NCBI GenBank assembly: GCA_900753325.1
Contig: CAADYO010000001.1
Location: 68,238 to 132,237 of the forward strand
DNA length: 64,000 nucleotides
Reading direction: 5' to 3'
From: Bacilli bacterium
Lineage (GTDB): Bacteria; Bacillota_I; Bacilli_A; RF39; UBA660
Below the pieces are notes generated by a model. It saw only the letters and a program-made list of their open reading frames with translations. It was not told the DNA's origin and made no database searches. Shown here piece after piece: positions 7,513-16,215 of this stretch (position 1 is the first letter of the stretch; each line of letters begins with the position of its first letter). The translations under genes were made by a program, and so were the position numbers.

Positions 7513-9417
7513 TTAGTTAATTGCATAATCATCTTCTAGAGAGAATTCTACATTTTCTTCAATCCATTCTTTTCTTGGTGGTACATCATCACCCATTAGG
7601 ATGGATACACGTTTTTCTGCCAACTGAGCATCTTCTATATTTACTCTAATTAGTGTTCTGGTTCCTGGCTTCATGGTTGTTTCACATAACTGATCGGCGT
7701 TCATTTCACCAAGTCCTTTATATCTTTGAATTTCACATTTTTTGCCTTTACTTTTTTCTTTCATTTCATCAATGGTGTATGCATATTCAATATTTTTACC
7801 GGATTGAATTTTAAATAATGGTGGCAAGGCAACAAATAATCTTCCATCTTCAATCAATGGTTTCATATAACGATAGAAAAATGTTAATAATAAACATTGA
7901 ATATGTCCACCATCTTCATCGGCATCGGACATGATAATAACTTTTGAGTACTCACAGTCTTTTATATCAAAGTTAGAGCCATATCCAGCGCCAATTGTAT
8001 ATATCATGGTATTTATTTCTTCATTTTTTAAAATATCTTCTTCTTTAGTTTTTTCAGTATTTAAGACTTTACCTCTTAAAGGAAGAATTGCTTGGTAGCG
8101 TCTATCTCTTCCTTGTTTAGCAGAACCTCCTGCTGAATCTCCTTCGACTAAGAATAATTCTTTTTTGGCCTTATCTTTACTTTGAGCTGGAGCAAGTTTT
8201 CCGGAAAGGGAACGTTCTTTATTATTTTTTTTAGTTCCTTTACGGGCTTCTTCCCTAGCCTTTCTAGCTGCTTCACGAGCTATTTTGCTACGTAAACTTT
8301 TATTAATTATTTCAGTTGCTATTGATTTATTTTCTTCTAAAAATGTTCTAATTTGCTCAGTTACAATATTTTCAACGGCAACTCTAGCTTGCGGTGTTCC
8401 TAACTTTCCTTTAGTTTGCCCTTCAAATTGAAGAATTGCTTCTGGTATTTTTAAACTGATAACAGCGGTTAGACCTTCTCTAACGTCACTACCTTCAAAA
8501 GCCTTATCTTTTCCTTTTACAAAACCATTAGTTTTGGCGTAATCATTAAAGGCTTTTGTTAGTGCTGTTTTAAAGCCAACTTCATGTGAACCACCATCAA
8601 TAGTTTTAACGTTATTGACAAAACTTACAATATTTTCATTGTATGAATCAGTATACTGAAGGGCTATGTCTACATCCATTTTATCTCTGGTTCCAGTTAG
8701 TGATAAAACCTTATGAAGTGGAGTTTTACCTTTATTTAATTCTTCAACAAATTCTTCGATACCTCTTTCGTAGTGAAACTTAGCTTCTCTTTCATCTTCT
8801 TCGTCTATTACTTCTAAAGTTATGCCTTTTAAAAGAAAAGCACTTTCTTGCATTCTTTCGCATATTGTCGTATATGAAAAATTTGTTGTTGTGAAGATTT
8901 CATCATCTGGTAAAAACCTAACTGTAGTACCAGTTTTATTAGTTGTGCCTATTTCTTTTAAAGGTACGGCTACATGGCCACCATTTTCAAAACGAATATA
9001 ATATTCTTTTTTATCTCTTTTAATAGTTACTTCCATCCATTTTGATAAAGCGTTAACGACACTACTACCAACACCATGTAATCCACCTGAAACTTTGTAG
9101 CCATCACTTTCGAACTTACCACCGGCATGTAGAACGGTAAAGATTACTTCTGGTGTTGATTTACCTGATTCATGCATACCAGTTGGAACTCCACGGCCGT
9201 GATCTTCAACGCTTACTGATTTATCTTTGTGAATGGTTACTTTTATATAATCTCCATAACCATTAATAGCTTCATCTATAGCATTATCTACAATTTCCCA
9301 TACTAAGTGATGTAGTCCTCTTTTATCTGTTGAACCTATATACATACCTGGTCTTTTTCTTACAGCCTCTAATCCTTCTAGTATTTTTATTGATGACTCA
9401 TTGTATTTTAATGCCAT
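7513..9417 (-). CDS. parE: DNA topoisomerase IV subunit B (ParE)
   Basis: ATPase subunit of topoisomerase IV, partner of ParC coded immediately downstream. In order: GHKL ATPase with EIVDNAIDEA and VEDHGRGVP, glycine-rich GGLHGVGSSVVNALS, transducer domain, and TOPRIM with VEGDSAGGSAKQGRDRRYQA and the metal-binding DADEDG. The 634 residues are normal for Gram-positive ParE, and the C terminus PGTRTLIRVNIEDA is well conserved. Start ATG 9417 has AGGAGTGAT upstream; a TTGAAA-N17-TATAAT promoter lies at 9449-9477. ParE rather than GyrB is supported by the linkage with parC. Confidence 0.96.
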   Translation of the reverse strand: MALKYNESSIKILEGLEAVRKRPGMYIGSTDKRGLHHLVWEIVDNAIDEAINGYGDYIKVTIHKDKSVSVEDHGRGVPTGMHESGKSTPEVIFTVLHAGGKFESDGYKVSGGLHGVGSSVVNALSKWMEVTIKRDKKEYYIRFENGGHVAVPLKEIGTTNKTGTTVRFLPDDEIFTTTNFSYTTICERMQESAFLLKGITLEVIDEEDEREAKFHYERGIEEFVEELNKGKTPLHKVLSLTGTRDKMDVDIALQYTDSYNENIVSFVNNVKTIDGGSHEVGFKTALTKAFNDYAKTNGFVKGKDKAFEGSDVREGLTAVISLKIPEAILQFEGQTKGKLGTPQARVAVENIVTEQIRTFLEENKSIATEIINKSLRSKIAREAARKAREEARKGTKKNNKERSLSGKLAPAQSKDKAKKELFLVEGDSAGGSAKQGRDRRYQAILPLRGKVLNTEKTKEEDILKNEEINTMIYTIGAGYGSNFDIKDCEYSKVIIMSDADEDGGHIQCLLLTFFYRYMKPLIEDGRLFVALPPLFKIQSGKNIEYAYTIDEMKEKSKGKKCEIQRYKGLGEMNADQLCETTMKPGTRTLIRVNIEDAQLAEKRVSILMGDDVPPRKEWIEENVEFSLEDDYAIN

Positions 9418-9448
9418 TTTATCACTCCTATAATTTCAATCATTTATT

Positions 9449-9477
9449 ATTATAACTAAATAAAGCGTTTTTTTCAA
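9449..9477 (-). promoter_or_regulatory. Promoter of the parE-parC operon
   Basis: Minus strand TTGAAA (9477-9472), 17 bases, TATAAT (9454-9449). The -35 box lies in the right half of a small hairpin (AGCGTT/AACGCT, 9464-9481). Confidence 0.82.
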
Positions 9478-9481
9478 CGCT
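9464..9481 (-). terminator. Small hairpin, possible back-up terminator for the gene ending at 9579
   Basis: AGCGTT, 6-base loop, AACGCT, then TTATTTAG on the minus strand. The T tract is weak and the hairpin overlaps the parE -35 box, so it may only be incidental. Confidence 0.35.
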
Positions 9482-9536
9482 CTTTTACTTTATTTTACAA
9501 AGGTGGAAGGACTATATTTCCAATCAAGAAGAAAAA

Positions 9537-9569
9537 GAAGATACTTCATTTATATAAATTTATATCTTC
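9537..9569 (-). terminator. Terminator of the putative lipoprotein gene
   Basis: GAAGATA / TATCTTC stem around a 19-base AT-only loop, followed on the minus strand by TTTTTCTTC, ten bases past the stop codon. Confidence 0.6.
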
Positions 9570-9578
9570 CTTTTAATA

Positions 9579-10364
9579 TTATTTATTAGAACCTGTATAT
9601 TCTGTTTCATTACCCTTTCGGTCATAAACATACACTTTTTGTTTTCCATCTTCTGTTTCTTTTGTTACTTTGTTATTAACTAATACTACCACATCAGTCG
9701 AAACATCAACACCATATGGTTCATCCTCACCGTTTTGAATTAACAGTCCGTAGACAGACGCTATTTTATTGGCATATACGCCTTTTTTAAGGTATTCACG
9801 TTCTGTATGTCTGCGTTCTTCAATACTTCCGGATGCATAACCGTTGAAACCAATGGAAGATCCAGATATAAAAGTATCATTTTGACCTTCTATTTCATTA
9901 ACGGCATAAAAGCAAGTGGTATCAGATATAGGGAAGCCATACATTAAACTATTATGAATCCTATCATCCATACTGTCTTGAGTTATACCATTCATTTCTG
10001 GATATGTTGATATTATAGTTGTATCAGTGTGAACGTTATCAATATATACTTTTTTTCCGTCTGGTAAACCTTCTGTATAAACTTTTGTATATATTTTTTT
10101 ATCAGATGTTATATGCCATTCTTTAGAGACATCACCCTCCAAAGCATATTCAATTACTAGCTTAAAATCTTCACCAGGCACATCAATTATTTGGGGCTTA
10201 AAAGCTTCCTCTGGACTAGTACTATCTATAGTATCATATTGTTCTGTTGCATCTGGCACAATAGTTACCTCATGTTCAATACAGCCAGTTTGAGTTGACC
10301 AGGTTATAGTAGCAGCCAATAAAACAGTAGCTAATTTCTTTTTATTTCCTATTTTGACTTTCAT
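9579..10364 (-). CDS. Putative secreted lipoprotein, unknown function
   Basis: About 261 residues from ATG 10364 (in-frame ATG also at 10373, but AGGATG is correctly spaced only for 10364). The N terminus MKVKIGNKKKLATVLLAA, then a short hydrophobic stretch ending STQTGC, looks like a lipoprotein signal with Cys as the lipidation site; the -3 Gln is atypical, so lipidation is uncertain. The rest is soluble, rich in Asp, Thr and Tyr, with no recognised motif. It has its own promoter (TTGACA-N17-TAGAAT, 10398-10426) and terminator, so it is monocistronic. I do not recognise a family. Confidence 0.6.
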   Translation of the reverse strand: MKVKIGNKKKLATVLLAATITWSTQTGCIEHEVTIVPDATEQYDTIDSTSPEEAFKPQIIDVPGEDFKLVIEYALEGDVSKEWHITSDKKIYTKVYTEGLPDGKKVYIDNVHTDTTIISTYPEMNGITQDSMDDRIHNSLMYGFPISDTTCFYAVNEIEGQNDTFISGSSIGFNGYASGSIEERRHTEREYLKKGVYANKIASVYGLLIQNGEDEPYGVDVSTDVVVLVNNKVTKETEDGKQKVYVYDRKGNETEYTGSNK

Positions 10365-10397
10365 CACAAACATCCTACATTTAGTTCTTGATTTATT

Positions 10398-10426
10398 ATT
10401 CTATATGTAAACCAAATACATGTCAA
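10398..10426 (-). promoter_or_regulatory. Promoter of the putative lipoprotein gene
   Basis: Minus strand TTGACA (10426-10421), 17-base spacer, TAGAAT (10403-10398); start codon about 34 bases downstream. Confidence 0.8.
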
Positions 10427-10464
10427 GCATATAAAAATAGCTCTAAATATAGGACAAAAGAAAA

Positions 10465-10483
10465 ATTGACCAGGTCAGTCAAT
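10465..10483 (-). terminator. Terminator of the lipoprotein-mtaB-recD2 operon
   Basis: ATTGAC, 7-base loop, GTCAAT, followed by TTTTTCTTTT on the minus strand. It shares its first base with the stop codon of the 55-residue gene. Confidence 0.75.
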
Positions 10484-10650
10484 TAGTCTAAATCATCTAA
10501 TTTGTCATATGTTTTTTTAGCCATATCTTTAGCCATTGTTTTCATATTACATACAACATCAGGATTATTTTTTAAATACATGTAAGCAACAGCTGCCATT
10601 ACACCAACAATTGCTGTTATTACCATGCCTTTTTTACTACCATTTTCCAT
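10483..10650 (-). CDS. Small membrane protein (55 residues)
   Basis: A short gene with clear support: ATG 10650 follows GAGGTG by a normal spacing, the frame codes for MENGSKKGMVITAIVGVMAA, VAYMYLKNNP and ends DKLDDLD with TAA at 10485-10483, and the stop touches a terminator. There is one transmembrane segment (about residues 8-26) and a short basic, amphipathic C-terminal tail. It resembles the many one-pass small membrane proteins of Firmicutes, with no named family. It follows recD2 by about 35 bases as the last gene of that operon. Confidence 0.7.
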   Translation of the reverse strand: MENGSKKGMVITAIVGVMAAVAYMYLKNNPDVVCNMKTMAKDMAKKTYDKLDDLD

Positions 10651-10685
10651 ATTTTCACCTCAGTTTTAGTATGGAAAATATTTAT

Positions 10686-12875
10686 CTATTTTATTCCATT
10701 TTGAAGAAAATCTTTTATACTAGTACGTCGAACGTCTGCAGAAGTGTTGTTTACAGCTGTTTTTAAAGCTTCTATGTCACCAATTAAATACAATTTTTTC
10801 TTACTCCTTGTTACTCCAGTGTAGATTAATTTGCGATATAGCATCTTATTAAAATTTTTAACAATTGGAATAATTACTACTTCAAATTCACTACCTTGAG
10901 CTTTATGAATAGAAATAGCATAAGCTAGACGAAAGTTTGCAAAGTTAGACGGTGTATATTTAACAATATTTCCATCAAAATCAATAATTATTTCTTTTTT
11001 GGGAGAGGTTTTTATTTCCTTAATTATACCAATATCACCATTATAGACATTCTCATCTGGCATATTTGTAAGTTGAATTACTTTATCGCCTTCTCTAAAG
11101 ATAACTTCTGAGGTGGCAATTTCTTTCTTGTCTTTGGCTTTTTTATTAAATTTTTTTTGAATATGATTGTTTATTTCATCAATACCGGCAATTGTTTTAT
11201 ACATTGGACAAAGTATTTGAAAATCTTTATATGACAAGTCTTTATATGTATCAGTTATTTCTAATATATTATTAATTACTTGATTTGGTGATGATTTTAT
11301 AAAGGTTAAATCGTCACCTACATTAAATATTTTTTCATTAATTGTTCCTTGTCTAATATCATAAGCAAGGGATAAAATATTAGAATCTTTTCCTTGACGA
11401 TATAATTCAGTTAATTTAATAACCGGTAGTTTTTCACTTTGAATTAAATCGTGAAGGACTTGACCTGGACCAACTGATGGCAATTGATGATCATCACCTA
11501 CCATAACAATTTTACAATTAGCTGAAATTCCTTTTAAAAGACTAGCCATTAAATAGGTATCAATCATACTTGCCTCATCTATTATTACAAATTCTACTTT
11601 ACTCTTATTGTACTCATTTACTTGAAATTTATTAGTTTCTTTTTGCCATTTTAGGAAGCGATGAATTGTTGATGCTCTAAGTAGCGTTGTTTCGGTCATT
11701 CTTTTAGCAGCTCTTCCTGTAGGTGCTAAAAGAGCAATTTTTTCTTGAAGAGAAGAATAGTCTAGTTTGTTCATTTGACGATATAGTTCGGTTATGGCTT
11801 TCATAATTGTAGTTTTTCCTGTACCTGGACCACCTGTAATAATTAAAAACTTCTTTTGATAACTTTCTTTTATTGCTTCTAATTGTTCTTCATTGTAAAC
11901 TATGCCAAAAAACTCTCCTATTTCTTTTATCTTGTTATCAATATCTTTTGTAATAAGATCTTTTTCATGAGAAAGCAGGCGAAATCTTTTTACAATTAAG
12001 GATTCTGATTCATACATTTCTTTTAAGTAATATTTTTCTTCTTTTACTATTATTAAAAGATTTTTTTCAAGATTTTTTAAAGCTTCTTCTATTTTTTCAT
12101 CAGAAATATTTACTCCTATAACTCTAGGTAATAGTGATGATAATTCTTCCTTATAATAATAGCTATGTCCATAAGCATCACTTACTTCATTCATAATATA
12201 AATAATACTTGCTTCTACTCTAATCATAGAGTCTTTTTCAATACCATTTTTTAAAGCTATAAAATCTATTTTTTTGAAATTTAAATTATAAATATCTTGA
12301 ACTAGTTTATAGATATTTTCTTCAATTACTTGTTTAGTTTTATTTTTATAAAAATTGTAAACAATCATAGCATCTTTTGTCGAAAAGCCTAATTCTCCTA
12401 GGTAGAGGATTGTTTCATAACTTGCTTCATATTCTTGCAATTTGTTATGAAGTGTTTCAATATTTTTTTTGGTTACACCTGGTATTAAAATTAAATTATC
12501 CGGATTTTCTAAGATTACTTTCAAAGTATCCTTACCAAGGACATCTACTATAGCTTTGGCTTTTTTCTCACCTATTCCTTTAAATAGACCTGATGTTAAA
12601 AATTCAATGATAGAATTTTTTTCTTCTGGTTTACATCTTTCGTAACTATCTACTTGAAATTGTTCTCCATACTTTTGATGATTAACTAATTTACCATAAA
12701 AAAGATATGTATCCATATCATTAAGTTCATGAAAATATCCAGTAAAGGTAATTACTCTATCAATATAATCAGCAAGTTTCTCATCATCAGTATCTATTAC
12801 TTTAAATAGACCAATATGATAACCTTGTGGTGATGAATAAATACTTCTGCGATAATTTCCCTTAATGTATGACAT
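10686..12875 (-). CDS. recD2: RecD2-type ATP-dependent 5'-3' DNA helicase
   Basis: SF1B helicase of the RecD2 family, found in bacteria without RecBCD and linked to DNA repair and fork restart. The 729-residue protein has the RecD2 N-terminal extension with helix-hairpin-helix-like repeats (LFKGIGEKKAKAIVDVLG and LIPGVTKKNIETL), Walker A GGPGTGKT at 348-355, motif Ia LLAPTGRAAKRM, Walker B IIDEASMID, MVGDDHQLPSVGPGQ, and the C-terminal YAISIHKAQGSEF. Start ATG 12875 is preceded by AAGGAG. It lies 12 bases after mtaB in an operon led by a lipoprotein gene. Confidence 0.94.
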   Translation of the reverse strand: MSYIKGNYRRSIYSSPQGYHIGLFKVIDTDDEKLADYIDRVITFTGYFHELNDMDTYLFYGKLVNHQKYGEQFQVDSYERCKPEEKNSIIEFLTSGLFKGIGEKKAKAIVDVLGKDTLKVILENPDNLILIPGVTKKNIETLHNKLQEYEASYETILYLGELGFSTKDAMIVYNFYKNKTKQVIEENIYKLVQDIYNLNFKKIDFIALKNGIEKDSMIRVEASIIYIMNEVSDAYGHSYYYKEELSSLLPRVIGVNISDEKIEEALKNLEKNLLIIVKEEKYYLKEMYESESLIVKRFRLLSHEKDLITKDIDNKIKEIGEFFGIVYNEEQLEAIKESYQKKFLIITGGPGTGKTTIMKAITELYRQMNKLDYSSLQEKIALLAPTGRAAKRMTETTLLRASTIHRFLKWQKETNKFQVNEYNKSKVEFVIIDEASMIDTYLMASLLKGISANCKIVMVGDDHQLPSVGPGQVLHDLIQSEKLPVIKLTELYRQGKDSNILSLAYDIRQGTINEKIFNVGDDLTFIKSSPNQVINNILEITDTYKDLSYKDFQILCPMYKTIAGIDEINNHIQKKFNKKAKDKKEIATSEVIFREGDKVIQLTNMPDENVYNGDIGIIKEIKTSPKKEIIIDFDGNIVKYTPSNFANFRLAYAISIHKAQGSEFEVVIIPIVKNFNKMLYRKLIYTGVTRSKKKLYLIGDIEALKTAVNNTSADVRRTSIKDFLQNGIK

Positions 12876-12887
12876 ATCTTTCTCCTT

Positions 12888-14159
12888 CTATTCTCCTAGG
12901 CAATATGGATATTCTACTTCTTTTATTGTTACTGATACAAAAGTATTTGGTTTTATTGTTCTAGGTATTTTAACGTGTAAATAATTGCTTGTATGACCAA
13001 GACTGTAATCATCTTTATTTTCTTCTATTAAGACTTCTTCGGTTTTGCCAATGAATTTTTCGGCATAAGCTATTTCTAATTCTTTTGAAACGAGTAATAA
13101 TTCTCTAGCACGACTCTTTTTTTCACTTGGATCAACATGATTAGGTAATTCAATAGCTTTTGTACCTTTTCTTTCGCTATACGGAAAAACATGAATTTTA
13201 GCAAATTCTAATTCACGGCAAGTTTTGATAGTCTTTTCAAATAACTCTCTAGTTTCTCCTGGAAAGCCAACAATTACATCTGTAGTAATTGAAATATTTG
13301 GACGGATCTTTCTTATCTCTTCAACTTTTTTAAAGAAGTAAGCTAAATCATATTTACGATTCATAGCCTTTAATATTTCATCAGAGCCAGCTTGTAGAGG
13401 AATATGTAAATGGTCAACTATTACATTACTTTTCTTGATAACTTCTAGTACTTCATCAGTTAATTCTGTTGCTTCAATTGAGGAAATACGTAGTCTTTTT
13501 AGACCTTTAATTTTGATAAGTCCTTTTAAAAGATGAGCAAAATTAGTGTCTAGGTCTACTCCATAATTTCCGGTATGAATACCAGTTAAAACTACCTCTT
13601 GATAGCCATTATTAACTAGAGCTTTTATTTCAGAAATTACTTTATCTTCATCTTTACTGCGACATTTTCCACGAACATATGGAATTATGCAATAACTGCA
13701 GAAGTTTTCACAACCATCCTGAATTTTAACAAAAGCTCTTGTACGGCCTGGAAAGTTTGTTATATACATATCTTCAAATTGACTTTTTGGATCATTATAA
13801 AGTTTAATAATAGTTTCCTTTTTAGCGAAATATTCATCTAATAGTTCAACAATTTTTGATTTATCTTTATTGCCTATAACTATGTCTAATCCTTCAATAT
13901 TGTAGTCTTTATTAGCCTCTATAAAGCAACCCATTGCAACGACACAAGCATCTTTATTTTTTCTAATGGCATTTCTAATCATTTTTCTCGATTTAATATC
14001 ACTAGTATTTGTTACTGTACAAGTATTAATTATGTAGACATCGCAAACATCATCAAAACTTTTAATTTCATAATTGTGTTCTTTTAGAATGTTCATGATA
14101 TATTCACTTTCATAAGTATTTACTTTACAGCCTAAAGTTAATATCCCAACACTACGCAT
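12888..14159 (-). CDS. mtaB: tRNA (N6-threonylcarbamoyl-A37) methylthiotransferase MtaB
   Basis: Radical-SAM enzyme that adds a methylthio group to t6A37 in tRNAs reading ANN codons. The protein has the UPF0004 N-terminal domain with its cluster cysteines (TLGCKVN, NTCTVTN, AMGCF), the radical SAM CxxxCxxC (QDGCENFCSYCIIPYVRG), and a TRAM domain at the C terminus. GCKVNTYES and the CxxxC-x2-C context fit the MtaB (YqeV) group rather than MiaB. ATG 14159 starts two bases past the upstream stop; an in-frame GTG at 14168 is possible, and the Shine-Dalgarno is weak for both. It is the second gene of its operon. Confidence 0.92.
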   Translation of the reverse strand: MRSVGILTLGCKVNTYESEYIMNILKEHNYEIKSFDDVCDVYIINTCTVTNTSDIKSRKMIRNAIRKNKDACVVAMGCFIEANKDYNIEGLDIVIGNKDKSKIVELLDEYFAKKETIIKLYNDPKSQFEDMYITNFPGRTRAFVKIQDGCENFCSYCIIPYVRGKCRSKDEDKVISEIKALVNNGYQEVVLTGIHTGNYGVDLDTNFAHLLKGLIKIKGLKRLRISSIEATELTDEVLEVIKKSNVIVDHLHIPLQAGSDEILKAMNRKYDLAYFFKKVEEIRKIRPNISITTDVIVGFPGETRELFEKTIKTCRELEFAKIHVFPYSERKGTKAIELPNHVDPSEKKSRARELLLVSKELEIAYAEKFIGKTEEVLIEENKDDYSLGHTSNYLHVKIPRTIKPNTFVSVTIKEVEYPYCLGE

Positions 14160-14160
14160 T

Positions 14161-14835
14161 TTACTCACTACTTTCTTTTATTCCTTGATACCAAGTATTT
14201 AATTTATCTTTTGTATTTTCATATACCTCTTTTGTTTTTTCCTTAGCTGATGATATTACAGGAGAAGCTTTTTCTTTTACTTCACTTGATTTTTCTTTAA
14301 TAATATCCATCTCTTTTTGATATACATCTTCACCAACCATATCAATATAGTTTTGTTTTAGAGTCTCTTTTAAGGAAATAGTCATCTCTTTGGCCTTACT
14401 ATATACTTTAGTTGAAGTATCCTTTATTTCTTCTTTATAACCTGGATAAACACTTTCTATTTTACTATCTATTTTTTCATATAATTCTATAATCTTTTCT
14501 TTTGCTTCAGTACTTAGATCGTTGAAAGTTTTACCTTTTATGGTGCCATTATAAAATATAAAGTCTGTTAAAATAATAAAGTTTTCTTTTAAACTCTCTT
14601 TTACATTTTTATTAGATGATTGTTCTTTGCTAATATTTTCTATTTGCGTATCAATAGTTGACACGTAGTTAACAACATCTTCATCTGTTACTTCGTTTTC
14701 AACCGACTCGTTAGTAGTTTTAATAACTGGTACTTTTTCTTCTTTAACAGGAGCTTTTTTTGCTTCTTTTTTTGTTGCACTACATCCGGTTACTAATAAT
14801 AAAAGACATAGTATTAATATAGTATATTTTTTCAA
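14161..14835 (-). CDS. Putative lipoprotein with helical domain, unknown function
   Basis: About 224 residues. The start is TTG 14835: GGGTGA lies at 14846-14841, while the longer frame up to 14871 would run through the -10 box of the promoter (14862-14867). The protein begins LKKYTILILCLLLLVTGCSA, a good lipobox (LVTGC). The mature part is Lys/Glu-rich and helical, with several 'YENTKDKLNTWYQ'-like amphipathic stretches. It has no enzymatic motif and no family that I recognise. It is the first gene of the lipoprotein-mtaB-recD2-small-protein operon. Confidence 0.7.
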   Translation of the reverse strand: MKKYTILILCLLLLVTGCSATKKEAKKAPVKEEKVPVIKTTNESVENEVTDEDVVNYVSTIDTQIENISKEQSSNKNVKESLKENFIILTDFIFYNGTIKGKTFNDLSTEAKEKIIELYEKIDSKIESVYPGYKEEIKDTSTKVYSKAKEMTISLKETLKQNYIDMVGEDVYQKEMDIIKEKSSEVKEKASPVISSAKEKTKEVYENTKDKLNTWYQGIKESSE

Positions 14836-14861
14836 TCGAATCACCCATTTCTTGCTATAAA

Positions 14862-14890
14862 AGTATAGCATATTTCAACATTTTTTTCAA
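14862..14890 (-). promoter_or_regulatory. Promoter of the lipoprotein-mtaB-recD2 operon
   Basis: Minus strand TTGAAA (14890-14885), 17 bases, TATACT (14867-14862) with an extended TG just upstream of the -10. Confidence 0.83.
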
Positions 14891-14935
14891 TCTCTATATA
14901 TATGATACGCAATGTTTTAATTATTCCAAAAGAAA

Positions 14936-14955
14936 AGCTCGAAAATATTCGAGCT
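14936..14955 (-). terminator. Terminator of the acidic membrane-anchored protein gene
   Basis: AGCTCGAA, 4-base loop, TTCGAGCT, then TTTCTTTT on the minus strand. The stop codon (14956-14954) overlaps the stem. Confidence 0.85.
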
Positions 14956-16000
14956 AATCTAAGTGTTTTTGTAATTCTTTTAATGTCATTAAAAATTCAT
15001 TAGTCTTTTTAATTTCTTCATCTAACTTTTCATAGGTTGCGGTATTTTCTAGTTCAATATCTGACTGACTTGGTGTTTTTTCAATACCGAAAATTGGTGA
15101 AATGATTGGGCTTGGTTTATATTTAACATTTTCTTGATAAACTGGTTTTTTAACTGGTTCTGCTTTTACATTTACAAAGTCATCTAAAACCATTTGTTCT
15201 GGGACTTGTTCTTCTTCTAAAGACTCAACTGTAATTGGTTCTAGAACTGGTTCTTCATAGACTTCATTCGGAGTAATTTCTTCAACTACAGAATTTTCTT
15301 TAATTCTCTTTTCAAGATCTGCTAAACTAATCGGTTCATTTCCCTCATCTTCATATTGCGTTATCTCATTAGACTCATACATTTCTTTACTCTTTTTTAT
15401 TAACTCATCTAGACTAATGATTGCATCACGTTCTTGAGCTTCTTCATAACTTGTTAAATCAATATTCTTTGGCTCTTCTTCTGCTTTTTCCAATTCTTCA
15501 GTTAAACGTTTTAGTTCTTCTTGAGCTTCTTTTGGATTAGGTTCTATCGCTGTATATGTTATTTCCTCACTTGGAATAGATTCCATAGTATCTAAGACTA
15601 AATCTTCTACTTGTTCTTCTTTTATTTCAGTATTTTCAACAATGTTTTTTTCTTCAACTATTGGCTCTATTTTTTGTACTTCTTCAACTTTTTCTACTTC
15701 TTTAATTGCTTCTTCTTTTTTATTAAGTTGTTCAACCGGAGTTTCATTTAACACGGGTTCTATATAACTAATTGGTTCAGTATTTTCTACTGGTTCTAAA
15801 ACCTCTGGTTTTTCTTTTTCTAATTCAACATTTATATCTTCAACTAAACGATTTAACTCTTTAGTATTTTGCTTTTGCTTTCTTTTATAATAACTTTTGT
15901 CAATTAAATAAATAATGAAGTATAAAAAACAGGCAACGCCAACAACAATATAGACAATTATTATTTCTTGTGAAGTTAATATATCAATTAAATCAGTCAT
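14954..16000 (-). CDS. Membrane-anchored acidic, disordered protein with a conserved-looking C-terminal motif
   Basis: About 348 residues from ATG 16000 (GAGGTGG lies just upstream; the in-frame GTG 16009 falls inside that site). One N-terminal transmembrane helix (IIIVYIVVGVACFLYFIIYL) is followed by a short basic patch and a long Glu/Pro/Val-rich low-complexity region with short helical pieces. Near the C terminus is YKPSPIISPIFGIEK, then a coiled-coil-like tail ending TLKELQKHLD. The layout (single N-terminal anchor, acidic linker, short motif) recalls cell-division or wall-synthesis scaffolds such as ZipA- or MapZ-type proteins, but this is analogy; I know no family. Confidence 0.6.
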   Translation of the reverse strand: MTDLIDILTSQEIIIVYIVVGVACFLYFIIYLIDKSYYKRKQKQNTKELNRLVEDINVELEKEKPEVLEPVENTEPISYIEPVLNETPVEQLNKKEEAIKEVEKVEEVQKIEPIVEEKNIVENTEIKEEQVEDLVLDTMESIPSEEITYTAIEPNPKEAQEELKRLTEELEKAEEEPKNIDLTSYEEAQERDAIISLDELIKKSKEMYESNEITQYEDEGNEPISLADLEKRIKENSVVEEITPNEVYEEPVLEPITVESLEEEQVPEQMVLDDFVNVKAEPVKKPVYQENVKYKPSPIISPIFGIEKTPSQSDIELENTATYEKLDEEIKKTNEFLMTLKELQKHLD

Positions 16001-16215
16001 TACGTCCACCTCTTATATTAAGAATATCATATGTCATATTTTATGGAAAGATAAGTTTGTTTTTTTAGGTAAATTTTACAATAGTTTTTACGTTTTTCTA
16101 CGTTTGTTCGATTTACATATTTTTTACATTATATTTGGCATACTGTGCAACTACATTTTAACATATTTTAAATGAGATTTGTTATTATATTTTAAAAAAA
16201 GTCATATAACTTACT

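Noticed and set aside
14835..14871. Longer N terminus of the lipoprotein before mtaB (ATG 14871)
   Set aside because: The -10 box TATACT lies within those codons, downstream of that ATG, so the RNA would not contain it; TTG 14835 has GGGTGA and gives a proper lipoprotein signal.
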